Source: Sphingobium phenoxybenzoativorans (GTDB taxonomy: Bacteria; Pseudomonadota; Alphaproteobacteria; Sphingomonadales; Sphingomonadaceae). From it: 45,198 nt of DNA. The translations under genes were made by a program, and so were the position numbers. Below the pieces are notes generated by a model that worked only from the letters and a program-made list of their open reading frames with translations, did not search any database and was not told the origin of the DNA. The DNA is taken from the NCBI RefSeq assembly GCF_001757355.1, contig NZ_MINO01000029.1, positions 1 through 45,198 on the forward strand, read 5' to 3'. Each line of letters begins with the position of its first letter. The stretch's first letter is position 1. Shown in pieces: positions 1 through 7,988 of this stretch.

Positions 1-1967
1 GGTCGGCATTGCTGATCTCGATGAAGATGCCGACGGTCTTCAAGGCGATCGAAACCGAACTCTCGGCCGGCAACGTCGCGGTTGTTCAACTTGTCAGCAC
101 CGCCGAGGCTATCCTCGACAGGCGGCTGGCTGAAATCTCTCCGCAAGAACGCGCTCATCTCGATCTGGAACTCTCGCCCCGAGCGACCATGATCGACTAC
201 CTCAAGAACGCCTTCCCGACACAGCAGATGCATGTCTTCGCCACCAGCGACGGTTCGCTCCGATCAGAGCCGATGCGTGATGAAGCGGGCAATATGGTCG
301 AATGCGCCGAAGCCTTGGCCACGCGCGATGCGCTGATCGAGGAACTCTGCGCCATGCCGCCGGTTCCGGCTGCTCTGGACGCGCTGCTCGCGCATTTCGG
401 TACGAGCCAAGTCGCCGAGGTGACCGGCCGATCGCGTCGCATCGTCATCGGCAGCGACGGTTCCCAGAAGCTTGAACGGCGCGGCGCACGCGCCAATCTC
501 TCCGAGACCCAGGCATTCATGGACGGGCTGAAACCCATTCTTGTCTTCTCCGACGCCGGTGGCACCGGTCGTTCCTATCATGCTGACCTGACCTGCAGGA
601 CGGCCGACAAGCGCCGCGTCCATTTCCTGCTGGAACCGGGCTGGCGGGCCGATGTCGCGATCCAGGGTCTGGGGCGCACCCATCGCACCAATCAGAGCAT
701 GCCGCCCGTGTTCCGGCCGGTGACGACCGACTGCAAGGGCGAGCGACGCTTCATCTCGACCATCGCGCGCCGTCTCGACAGTCTGGGCGCGCTGACACGC
801 GGGCAGCGCCAGACGGGTGGCCAGAACCTGTTCGATCCTGCGGATAATCTGGAAAGCGACTACGCGCGAGAAGCCCTCACTCAATGGTATCATCTTCTCC
901 ATGGCAACAAGCTCTCGAGCGTGAACATGGAGCGCTTCCAGGGCATGACCGGCCTCAAGCTCACCGACGAGGACGGCACACTTCTGGAGAAACTGCCGCC
1001 GATCCAGCGCTGGCTCAACCGTATCCTCGCGCTCAGGATCGCGACCCAGAACGCGATCTTCGATGAATATATGGGCCTGATCCAGGCGCGCATTGATGCG
1101 GCGCGCGAGGCCGGCACATTCGACGTCGGGGTCGAGACCATCCGCGCCGAACAGATCATCACCCGATCCGAGCAGACGCTGCGCACCGATCCGGTGACCG
1201 GGGCCGAAACCAGGTTGCTGCGGCTCGAGCTTCATCTGCGCCCGCGCGTCATGCATTGGAAGCGGCTGATGCAGATCTGGGACGGCACGAGCGAAATCGC
1301 TTATCTCTGGAACAGCCGGTCCAAGCGCGTCGCTCTCAAGGTGCCGTCCTGGTCGATCACGGACGAGGAAGGGCGCATCGTGTCCATGTGCCAGCTTGTT
1401 CGTCCGACCGGTGGAACCCGCATGCAGGAAATCGCGATGTGGGCCAGCCTCTGGAAAGAGATCGACCGCGACAAATTTCAGCAACTCTGGGAAGCCGAAG
1501 CGAACGAGGCGGAAGCCAAGGTCGATATCGAAACCGTCAACGTCGCGACCGGGCTTCTCCTGCCGGTATGGCACCGACTTCCACAAGATGATGTCCGCGT
1601 CTGGCGGATCGACGATGGTCAGGGAACTTCGATCCTCGGGCGGCTCATCCCTGCGGCGGCGATGGCGGATCTGCAATCAGCGTTTGGTCTCGACGGCACG
1701 ATCGCGCTAACCGCTGCCGAACTTGGCGCCGCCGCCCAGAAAGGCACGGGTATCGCAATCCCAGGCCTGGGTGGCGCGACAATGGCAACCGCGCTCGTCA
1801 ACGGGTCACGTCGGCTCGAAATCCGCAATTACCGGCCGGAGGATCGCGAACGGCTTAAGGCGCACGGCGTGTTCAGCGAGGTCATTCAGTACAAGACCCG
1901 GCTGTTCATTCCACTCGACCGGTCGAACGAGGTCATCGAGGCGATCCTGGCGATGACGCGGACCTGA
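1..1967 (+). CDS. Strawberry-notch-type helicase C-terminal region (partial)
   Basis: The frame is open to the left edge, so this is the C-terminal ~650 residues of a longer protein. The block SDAGGTGRSYHAD, then LEPGWRADVAIQGLGR-THRTNQ, then GERRFISTIARRLDSLGAL, matches the conserved C-terminal domain of Strawberry-notch (SNO) family superfamily-2 helicases. The Q-x2-GR-x2-R element corresponds to helicase motif VI. In plasmids and ICEs of alphaproteobacteria this domain usually ends a very large protein whose N-terminus carries a methyltransferase and DEAD-box part. That half is not in the window, so I do not claim it. A role in anti-restriction or defence on mobile DNA is inferred. A strong hairpin lies just downstream at 1998-2028. 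Confidence 0.8.
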   Translation, partial: SALLISMKMPTVFKAIETELSAGNVAVVQLVSTAEAILDRRLAEISPQERAHLDLELSPRATMIDYLKNAFPTQQMHVFATSDGSLRSEPMRDEAGNMVECAEALATRDALIEELCAMPPVPAALDALLAHFGTSQVAEVTGRSRRIVIGSDGSQKLERRGARANLSETQAFMDGLKPILVFSDAGGTGRSYHADLTCRTADKRRVHFLLEPGWRADVAIQGLGRTHRTNQSMPPVFRPVTTDCKGERRFISTIARRLDSLGALTRGQRQTGGQNLFDPADNLESDYAREALTQWYHLLHGNKLSSVNMERFQGMTGLKLTDEDGTLLEKLPPIQRWLNRILALRIATQNAIFDEYMGLIQARIDAAREAGTFDVGVETIRAEQIITRSEQTLRTDPVTGAETRLLRLELHLRPRVMHWKRLMQIWDGTSEIAYLWNSRSKRVALKVPSWSITDEEGRIVSMCQLVRPTGGTRMQEIAMWASLWKEIDRDKFQQLWEAEANEAEAKVDIETVNVATGLLLPVWHRLPQDDVRVWRIDDGQGTSILGRLIPAAAMADLQSAFGLDGTIALTAAELGAAAQKGTGIAIPGLGGATMATALVNGSRRLEIRNYRPEDRERLKAHGVFSEVIQYKTRLFIPLDRSNEVIEAILAMTRT

Positions 1968-1997
1968 CCCATCTGAAGTCTGATCGACACTTGAAAG

Positions 1998-2028
1998 GCG
2001 GTCCGGGAACTCTGCGCGCCCGGACCGC
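1998..2028. terminator. Hairpin between convergent genes
   Basis: A perfect 10-bp stem (GCGGTCCGGG paired with CCCGGACCGC) with an 11-base loop sits between the convergent ends of the SNO-type helicase and the MucR-like gene. There is no clear T tract on either side. It probably acts as a bidirectional transcription end or RNA 3' stabiliser. Confidence 0.55.
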
Positions 2029-2033
2029 ATCGA

Positions 2034-2999
2034 TCAACTTGCCGCGAGCGGGGTTTCCGGCGTGGGCTCAGCCGCTGGAGCCGCTTCAGCGTCCGTCTTT
2101 TTCGCCCGAATACGCTTCGGCTTTGGTGCCGCATCCGCGCTCACGACAGGCGCCTTGACCGTAGAGCCCGTGGAGACCTTGCGCTTAGGCTTTTCTGTCG
2201 CGGGCTTCGGTGCCGCCTCTGCAGCCTTGACCGGCGGGTGACGCTCCTGAGCGGTCTCTGCTGGGAGCGTGTCGGCAACGGAAGACTCTGTTGCCTCGGC
2301 AACCAGGGAGGCAGGCTCGCCCGCGGCTACAGGCGCTGGAGAGGCCTTACGCTTAGGCTTCTTGGCCGCAGGCTTCGGTTCGGCCTCCACCGTCTTGGTT
2401 CGCGGGCGACGTGCCGGCGCGGCCTTTGCCGGGGGTGTCTCAGAAACAACAGGCTCGGTCGCCTCGGTAACTGGGGGTGAAGACACTTTCTCGGCAACAG
2501 GCGAAGGAGAGTTTTTACGTTTGCCGCCGAGGCCCAGCTTCAGTGCGACTTCCCTCCGGGCCGCCGAATATCCGCGCGCAACCAACGGATAGTCCGCCGG
2601 AAGGCCATAACGGCCGCGATATTCCGCAGGGGTCAGCCCGTGCGCTGACAGATGTCGTTTCAGGGCCTTGTAGGGCTTGCCATCAATCAGGCTCAATATG
2701 TGATCGGCCGAGGCCAGGCTTTCCTCAATGGAGACCATCGGCTTATATTCCGGCACGGGCACCGGCGTCGTCGGTGCAGCCGCTGACGTTTCGGGCGCCG
2801 CCACGGGCGTCTCCTGCGCAACATCTTCAGTCGCAGGAGCGGCGGCTGGTATCGCAACAGGCGCGCCGCCCAGGAGGGCCCGCCGTGTCCCCTCCACGAG
2901 CGCCGGCAATTCGCCACTCGGCACCGTGTTGTTCGCGAAATAGGCGCTGAGTAACGTCACGGTCAAAGACATGACGCCCGAATCTTCGGCTTCGGCCAT
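2034..2999 (-). CDS. MucR/Ros-family regulator with repetitive histone-like tail
   Basis: A 321-aa protein. Residues 10-45 and 88-158 match MucR: a conserved N-terminus (SLTVTLLSAYFANN), then LKRHLSAHGLTPAEYRGRYGLPADYPLVA. MucR proteins are H-NS-like nucleoid regulators of alphaproteobacteria that silence AT-rich and horizontally acquired genes. Two things are odd. The usual zinc ligand in the CLEDG motif is Ser103 here (SLIDG), while Asp106, His116 and His120 remain. The protein is about twice the usual length because residues 160-321 form a Lys/Pro/Ala-rich tail with a 56-residue tandem repeat. The ATG has a good upstream AAGAAGGA. It is divergent from the accessory gene run starting at 3164, so it may regulate the element's genes. 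Confidence 0.85.
   Translation of the reverse strand: MAEAEDSGVMSLTVTLLSAYFANNTVPSGELPALVEGTRRALLGGAPVAIPAAAPATEDVAQETPVAAPETSAAAPTTPVPVPEYKPMVSIEESLASADHILSLIDGKPYKALKRHLSAHGLTPAEYRGRYGLPADYPLVARGYSAARREVALKLGLGGKRKNSPSPVAEKVSSPPVTEATEPVVSETPPAKAAPARRPRTKTVEAEPKPAAKKPKRKASPAPVAAGEPASLVAEATESSVADTLPAETAQERHPPVKAAEAAPKPATEKPKRKVSTGSTVKAPVVSADAAPKPKRIRAKKTDAEAAPAAEPTPETPLAAS
2036..2522 (-). repeat. 168-bp in-frame tandem repeat in the MucR tail
   Basis: The motif KRK(N/A/V)S recurs at residues 160-164, 216-220 and 272-276, an exact 56-residue (168-bp) period. Each unit continues through an acidic/Pro stretch to a Lys-Pro-Lys-rich end. About 2.4 copies are present. The DNA copies are diverged but clear, for example GCTTAGGCTT at 2183 and 2351 on the + strand. 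Confidence 0.8.
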
Positions 3000-3096
3000 G
3001 TAACATCCTTCTTCTTGCTGGAAACACAGGTCTTGAACCAGACGCTCTTGCGCAAGCGTAAACGAACTCGTGCCTTCATTCGGTGCTCAAGTCAAA

Positions 3097-3130
3097 GGGA
3101 GGGGAGGAGGGTGGATGTGGGTGGCGCGGC
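3097..3130 (+). promoter_or_regulatory. G-rich leader tract (copy A)
   Basis: GGGAGGGGAGGAGGG followed by TGGATGTGGGTGG lies 34 bases upstream of the first accessory gene, on its coding strand. It contains four runs of three or more G with short loops, so a G-quadruplex is possible in DNA or in the leader RNA. Similar tracts precede other genes of this element (6706, 10548, 14441, 33953). Confidence 0.45.
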
Positions 3131-3163
3131 AATTGGGCTGCCCACTATGTTCATGGAGGCCCC

Positions 3164-3667
3164 ATGGCCGACCACTTCATCCAGGGCTCATTCGCCTTCA
3201 CCTGCTCGATCGCTGAAGTCGCGCTGATCGAAGAAGCATGGCAGCTTGCCGCCGATCTCATGGGGGATTTTAAGCCCGACCCCATCAGTGACGAATTGAA
3301 GGCAGTCTTTCCGCCGACCATTGGCGATAAACCGCTGAGCGGGTTTACCGCCATCTTCGATGACGCGAACTTTCCCGACTTCGGCGCCGACATTCGGGTC
3401 GCGAATTCCATCGAAGATCCGAAGACCTGCACGGTTACCATCTACAGCACGATCGATTTTCAGCCCTGGCCGATCGCCGGGGTGATCCAGCGTTGCTGCC
3501 AATCGTCGCTGGCGATTGCCCCGGTCGGGTTCGACTGGAGCTTCACCTGTACCAAACCCTATCTCGACAGTTTCGGCGGAGGGTGGTGCGCGGTTTTCCC
3601 GGACCGGATCGAAATGGAATTCACGCGGGAAGCGCTTTCAAAGGCGCTTGAGGGAGGCATTTCATGA
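3164..3667 (+). CDS. Hypothetical protein, accessory run
   Basis: A 167-aa protein starting MADHFIQGSF. The ATG at 3164 was chosen because GGAGG lies four bases upstream and residues before it look untranslated. It is acidic, with no signal peptide or membrane segment, and I recognise no domain. The C-terminal half has scattered Cys and aromatic residues (IQRCCQSS, WSFTCTKPYLDSFGGGWC). Its stop overlaps the next start as ATGA, so the two are probably co-translated. It is the first gene of the long + strand run and lies divergently from the MucR-like regulator. Confidence 0.75.
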   Translation: MADHFIQGSFAFTCSIAEVALIEEAWQLAADLMGDFKPDPISDELKAVFPPTIGDKPLSGFTAIFDDANFPDFGADIRVANSIEDPKTCTVTIYSTIDFQPWPIAGVIQRCCQSSLAIAPVGFDWSFTCTKPYLDSFGGGWCAVFPDRIEMEFTREALSKALEGGIS

Positions 3668-4244
3668 CCCACCGTGATCATTGGGAAGACGATCCCGACC
3701 ATCCCATCGACGACTGGAAAACCGAGGTCGCTAACGACGATACCGTCTTGGCTATTGCGCATGGATCGACGCCCGGTCGGAAATGCTCGCCTCTGACGAC
3801 AATCCTCGAACGACCAACGCCGCACCGCGTCGTGACGCCGTTCGAATTCGTGCAACCGATCGACTGGGCAACATCGCCTATATCCACCGTGAAGCGAACC
3901 GCCCGATGCGGTGCACACTCGCAAATGGCGTGTCCGCGGCGCTCTTCTACGCCGGCATCACAGTCGATGAAATGACGTGTCGCTTCGCGCTCGACGATTG
4001 CGAAACAGCCGACCAGGCGCTCGCGATCGTCAGGCGCTACGGGTCGCTCGATCATGGCTATTGCCACGCCGGACCGCCGCCGGGCTGGGATAGTTCAACG
4101 GCATCTCCAACAGCGCTTCATCTGCTCTCAAACCTGCTTGGCGCGATCGATCGCCTGGCGGCCACCACGCCCGAGGTCGCGGGCCAGATCGATGAGGTCG
4201 CCGTGAAGCGCGCCCGCGCCTTCATCGCGATGGAATTACCATAG
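3664..4244 (+). pseudogene. Frameshifted hypothetical gene (DTxLGYxxW type)
   Basis: Translation from ATG 3664 gives MTHRDHWEDD..DWKTEVANDDT and then leaves frame. In the frame of an ATG at 3783, the upstream codons read RLGYCAWIDARSEM and continue open to 4244. Joined at about 3744, the two give EVANDDT-RLGYCAWIDARSE. I recall this as a recurring pattern in small mobile-element proteins of alphaproteobacteria. One missing C (ACCGT where ACCCGT would keep frame) explains it. The corrected product would be ~193 aa. The second half may still be made from 3783 (153 aa). A sequencing error is possible. No function is known. Confidence 0.6.
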
Positions 4245-4312
4245 GGGCCCCTGAGGCCTGACAACAGCCGGCCGCAGCACCGGCCGCCACAGCTTCAACA
4301 CGGAGAAAAACC

Positions 4313-5017
4313 ATGATCGACGTTTCGACGCCGGGCGCGTCCACGCGCCTGTACAGCCAGACCCCGTTCGATGAGCGGGGCAACTTCCATTATGAGGGCG
4401 ACCTCTATCGAACCGGCGACAATCTCTCGACGCTCGCCGCGCGCATCGACGGTCATCTCAAGACCAAATTTCCCGACACGCGCTTCGCGATCAAGACCGA
4501 AAAATTCGCAGGCGGCCGCAAGATCATTGCCGAGATACTCGACACGCCAGCGGACCTTACCGGGCGTGACGCGCAGAACGACTTTTTTATCGCGGTGCGC
4601 GACCAGATGGAGCGCTTCGGCTATACGCGCTCCAACCTGCTCCAGGATTACCACACCTGCTCCTTCTACTGCGAGGCACGGGTCGGGCAGGCCTATTGGG
4701 CAGCATTGGCCGCGCGTCGGGGAGCAAAGAATCCCGTCGAAGCCAAAGTCTCCCTTGCCGCGTTCAAGAAGCAGGTCAGAGCCGGTGACAGCCTGAAGCT
4801 CGTCGATGCGCCAGCCGGACACCGTTCGCTCGGAACGACGAGAGCAATCACACAGGTTCGCTCAGGAGATCTCATTCTCGAGGGCCGCTCCTATCTGAGC
4901 TTTCCGCGCGCCTCCGCCTTCGCCTGCGACGGGAAGCTCGTGCGGATTTCGAACGGCTCGGAATATGATCCCGATTCACATCTGCTCTATGAGTGGCTGC
5001 GCCGGGACGCCGCCTGA
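4313..5017 (+). CDS. LPD29-like hypothetical protein
   Basis: A 234-aa protein. Residues 35-115 (LAARIDGHLKTKFPDTRFAIKTEKFAGGRKIIAEI..) resemble LPD29, one of the large-polyvalent-protein-associated domains found in mobile elements: a helix, then FPxxxFxxxxxxxxGG and a strand. The match is by eye and is tentative. The C-terminal third (VRSGDLILEGRSYLSF) looks beta-rich. CGGAGAAA lies ahead of the ATG. It is the first of a closely packed set (4313-5656). Confidence 0.75.
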   Translation: MIDVSTPGASTRLYSQTPFDERGNFHYEGDLYRTGDNLSTLAARIDGHLKTKFPDTRFAIKTEKFAGGRKIIAEILDTPADLTGRDAQNDFFIAVRDQMERFGYTRSNLLQDYHTCSFYCEARVGQAYWAALAARRGAKNPVEAKVSLAAFKKQVRAGDSLKLVDAPAGHRSLGTTRAITQVRSGDLILEGRSYLSFPRASAFACDGKLVRISNGSEYDPDSHLLYEWLRRDAA

Positions 5018-5020
5018 GCC

Positions 5021-5296
5021 ATGGCCTTCATCGTCAAGGGACCGGCGGTCTGCAACAAGCCAGGCTGCGGCAAATGCTGGGACGTCGATCCCGTATTGCT
5101 TGTCCCATGCCCGGATTGCCACGCGCCCGCAGGCGCTGGCTGCCGGCGCCCCAGCGGCCACAGCGGCCCGTTCGTCGAACTTCATGCCGCTCGCGACCTC
5201 CTCGCAGACCGCGAGGGCAAATATGGCCCATGCCCCCTCGGCATCTGCGGCCGTGCAGTCTGTGACCGTCAGTCGAGCCTGCCGCTGTTCGACTGA
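5021..5296 (+). CDS. Small zinc-finger protein, phage zinc-binding type
   Basis: A 91-aa protein rich in Cys: CNKPGCGKCW near residues 11-20, then CPDCHAPAGAGCRRPSGHSG and a following His-Ala-Ala-Arg. The second part matches the C-x2-C..G-x2-C..H-x2-R layout of small phage and plasmid zinc-binding domains. It starts three bases after the preceding stop, so co-transcription is likely. It may bind nucleic acid, but the target is unknown. Confidence 0.75.
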   Translation: MAFIVKGPAVCNKPGCGKCWDVDPVLLVPCPDCHAPAGAGCRRPSGHSGPFVELHAARDLLADREGKYGPCPLGICGRAVCDRQSSLPLFD

Positions 5297-5341
5297 GCAC
5301 AAGCCCACGTTTTGTCTCCTCCATTATCTTGAAAGCGAAAG

Positions 5342-5656
5342 ATGCCCGACACTCTATTCCATCAATTTGCCGACAGCGAAGGTTGGAGCGAGGCCACACA
5401 AATCGGCCTTCTCCTGCGCTATATCGGCACGCAGGACGATCTGGCCACCTTCGCCGACTTTCTTGCCCACTGCCGCGACAGCGAACCGGGAGGCGTGACC
5501 GACCCGGCGGATCGCTTCATGTGGGAGGTCATCGAAAGGCTCGGCAATCCCGGCCTTGCCCTCAATGCGGCGTTCCAGTCCTTTTGCGCCAACGCCTTCG
5601 ACCTGTTCACCCCACGCCAGGCCGCCGAACGCTGGTGCTGCTGGTCGATCGGATAG
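5342..5656 (+). CDS. Hypothetical protein with FxWEVI..F..FC..AAxRW module
   Basis: A 104-aa soluble protein with no known domain. Its C-terminal ~42 residues (FMWEVIERLGNPGLALNAAF.. to QAAERW) align with the C-terminus of the zinc-ribbon protein at 7989-8606. The two share a small module, probably helical. GAAAG precedes the ATG. It lies just before the TGT-like gene. Confidence 0.7.
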   Translation: MPDTLFHQFADSEGWSEATQIGLLLRYIGTQDDLATFADFLAHCRDSEPGGVTDPADRFMWEVIERLGNPGLALNAAFQSFCANAFDLFTPRQAAERWCCWSIG

Positions 5657-5667
5657 CGAGGTGCCCC

Positions 5668-6681
5668 ATGACGATCGACATCATCGTCGGCCTTCCACAC
5701 CTGGGCAATGGTACAATCCTCAAGCGCGCCGTCGACATGCGGGTGCCAACGCTGATTTCGGCCAACGCGCTCTCGCGCTGGAGCCGGCGCAAAGGTTGGC
5801 CGGAATGGCAGGGCTGGAACCTCGGACAACTCGACAATGCTCGCGGACTGGCCAGCCTCTCACTTGATTCCGCCGGGTTTGTCGCCATGGCACGCTATGG
5901 TGGTTTCCCCTGGTCGACCGGCGACTATCTCACGCTCGCGGCGAGTTATCCATTCCACTGGTTCGCCAGCATGGACTATTGTGTCGAGCCCGAAATCGCC
6001 TGCGACCGCGAGGAAGTGCTCGATCGGATATCGCGCACGATCCGCGCCAATTTCGATTGCCGGTCGGGCGCGCGCGATCTCGGCATCGAGCACCGCTTGA
6101 TGCCGGTGATCCAGGGGCGGCGGCCCGAGGATTATGAGCGCTGCCTCGACGGCCTCGCACTCGACTATGGTCGTACGCCCCTGATCGGCGTGGGCAGCAT
6201 GTGCCGCCGCCATGCCTCGGGTCCGGAGGGGCTGATCGCTGTCTTCGATCATCTTGACCGAATTCTGCCGAAGGGGGTCATGTTGCATGGCTTCGGAATC
6301 AAGGGCACCGCTCTCTCCCATCTGAAAGGGATCGAGCATCGGATCGCCTCGATCGACAGCCAGGCTTATGGCCAGGCCGCAAGGCACGATGCCTTCGCGC
6401 AAGGGATCCCGAAGACCGACACCCTTGTGGCGCAGCACATGCAGGCATGGACGGCCAGCCAGTTCGCGCGCCTTCGCGGGGCTCCGGTGCTCCGCCAGTC
6501 CGAATTATTCCTGCCACAGTCGGATCCAACCCCGGCCGACCCCTGGGAGCAGGCAATTGCTCAGGCGCGCGCTGAAATCCGTTCTCTCGTCGAGGACGGC
6601 GACATCGGCCACGAGGACGTGACGACGCTCTGGGTCGAGCAATGGGCGGCCGACATCTACCGGGACAGTATCGCACGCTAG
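5668..6681 (+). CDS. Queuine tRNA-ribosyltransferase/DpdA-like protein
   Basis: A 337-aa protein with the landmarks of the tRNA-guanine transglycosylase (TGT) barrel. LDSAGF at 66-71 stands where TGT has DSGGFQ. There is an acidic SMDYCVEPE at 101-109, VIQG at 147-150 (compare the TGT VQGG), IGVGSM at 173-178 and HGFGIKG at 207-213. IDSQAY at 229-234 lies where TGT carries its catalytic Asp. TGT relatives exchange guanine for a 7-deazaguanine in tRNA, and DpdA homologues do so in DNA. I see no C-terminal zinc site of classical TGT. Given the Mom-like gene 2.3 kb downstream, a DNA substrate is plausible, but this is inference. The ATG at 5668 is preferred over the longer open frame from 5329 because of GAGG upstream and the start of conserved sequence. 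Confidence 0.75.
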   Translation: MTIDIIVGLPHLGNGTILKRAVDMRVPTLISANALSRWSRRKGWPEWQGWNLGQLDNARGLASLSLDSAGFVAMARYGGFPWSTGDYLTLAASYPFHWFASMDYCVEPEIACDREEVLDRISRTIRANFDCRSGARDLGIEHRLMPVIQGRRPEDYERCLDGLALDYGRTPLIGVGSMCRRHASGPEGLIAVFDHLDRILPKGVMLHGFGIKGTALSHLKGIEHRIASIDSQAYGQAARHDAFAQGIPKTDTLVAQHMQAWTASQFARLRGAPVLRQSELFLPQSDPTPADPWEQAIAQARAEIRSLVEDGDIGHEDVTTLWVEQWAADIYRDSIAR

Positions 6682-6705
6682 CCCTGAACCGAGGCGCCAC
6701 GCGCC

Positions 6706-6734
6706 GGGATGGGAGGGAAGGGGGTGGGGAAGGG
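6706..6734 (+). promoter_or_regulatory. G-rich leader tract (copy B)
   Basis: Six runs of three or more G separated by one to two bases (GGGATGGGAGGGAAGGGGG, then TGGGGAAGGG) lie ~50 bases upstream of the DUF932 gene on its coding strand. It is the strongest potential G-quadruplex in the window. Confidence 0.5.
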
Positions 6735-6781
6735 TTGGCCGGTTCGAAACGGATCGGGCCGTTCCAACCAGGAGATGTCCC

Positions 6782-7978
6782 ATGGCAACGCTTGCCCAGC
6801 ATATCGACGCGCCCCAGGTCTCGGGCGCCTACAAGGTCGACATATCCCGCGGTCGCAATATCGGACGGGTCTCGTCCGAATGGTATTCGCGTCCCGACGA
6901 CGAGAAATTCCTGTCCCTCGACGATCTCTATGAGAGCGTTCGACGCCGCGCTGACCGTGCGCGCACACGCATCGTCGAAAGCCGCGACGTCCGCGTCGAG
7001 GCGAGCATGGACAATGCCGAGCGCCTCAGCCTCATCGTTCCCGGCGAAGCCGAGCCGATCGCCCCCACCAACTGGTCGTTCGGTCAATTGTCGAGCCTCG
7101 TGGGCGCTCCCGCCTCCTATCTGCGCAACCTTCCCGCCGCGCTCGCCGGCATCAATCTCCAGCATGGCCTCCTTAGCCATCGCGGCGAGCAGGTGAAGCT
7201 TCTCAAGACCCATGAGGGTCGCGCTGAATTGCGGGCAGTTACCGGACCCGATTACGGCCGGATCTGGGACCATGAGCTGGTCGCGGCTGTCATGAAGATC
7301 GCGGGCAACGGCGTTTCCGATACGCGCTGGAAGGTTCCGGGCGTGCTCGACTGGCGCTCGATGCGCTATAACCCCTATGTCGACGTCACGCACGAGACGA
7401 CGACCCTCTATGCGTCGGATCGCGACGTTTTCCTGTTCCTCGTCGACGACACGCATCCGATCGAGGCAGGGAAATTGCCGAATGGCGATCCCGATCTCTT
7501 CTTTCGCGGATTTTATTGCTGGAACTCAGAAGTCGGCTCCAAGACATTGGGAATTGCGACTTTTTATCTGCGCGCGGTTTGCATGAATCGTAATCTTTGG
7601 GGCGTCGAAAATTTCGAGGAGATCTCCATCCGCCACTCGAAATTCGCTGCCAACCGCTTCGCCCATGAAGCAGCGCCCGCACTCGAGACCTTCGCCGACT
7701 CCTCGGCCATGAGCTTCATCGAAGGCATCAAGACGGCACGCGGCCGTATCGTCGCACGGTCCGACGAGGATCGCGACTCCTTCCTGCGCAAGAACGGCTT
7801 CTCCAAGGCGGACACCGCGAAGATCATCCAGTCGGTGATCGCCGAAGAAGGCCATCCGCCCGCCAGCCTGTTCGATTTTGTCCAGGGCATCACCGCGCAT
7901 GCACGCGCGAAGTCCAACCAGGACACGCGGCTCGAGATCGAGGGCAAGGCGCGCAAGCTCTTTGCCAAGGCGAACTGA
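6782..7978 (+). CDS. DUF932 (phage/plasmid-like) protein
   Basis: A 398-aa protein matching the DUF932 family found on phages and plasmids: WSFGQLSSLVGAPASYLRNLP at ~85-105, LRAVTGPDYGRIWDHELVAAV at ~150-170, FYCWNSEVGSKTLGI at ~245-260, and CMNRNLWGVENFEEISIRHS. The molecular role of the family is not established. It is usually close to ssDNA or transfer genes on plasmids. The ATG has GGAG ten bases upstream. A short gap and AGGAG lead to the GTG-start gene at 7989, so the two are likely co-expressed. Confidence 0.85.
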   Translation: MATLAQHIDAPQVSGAYKVDISRGRNIGRVSSEWYSRPDDEKFLSLDDLYESVRRRADRARTRIVESRDVRVEASMDNAERLSLIVPGEAEPIAPTNWSFGQLSSLVGAPASYLRNLPAALAGINLQHGLLSHRGEQVKLLKTHEGRAELRAVTGPDYGRIWDHELVAAVMKIAGNGVSDTRWKVPGVLDWRSMRYNPYVDVTHETTTLYASDRDVFLFLVDDTHPIEAGKLPNGDPDLFFRGFYCWNSEVGSKTLGIATFYLRAVCMNRNLWGVENFEEISIRHSKFAANRFAHEAAPALETFADSSAMSFIEGIKTARGRIVARSDEDRDSFLRKNGFSKADTAKIIQSVIAEEGHPPASLFDFVQGITAHARAKSNQDTRLEIEGKARKLFAKAN

Positions 7979-7988
7979 GGAGGACGCC

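Noticed and set aside
264..1676. Long open frame (470 codons) on the minus strand opposite the helicase
   Set aside because: It lies fully within the coding strand of a recognisable protein. Its translation is rich in Arg, Asp and His with no motif, as expected of GC-rich antisense frames.
2036..2522. Possible CRISPR-like repeat
   Set aside because: The 168-bp period is in frame with the MucR tail, the copies are diverged, and there are no short repeats or cas genes.
6299..7456. 385-codon minus-strand frame opposite the TGT-like and DUF932 genes
   Set aside because: It spans two well-supported + strand genes and the G-rich leader. No domain is visible.
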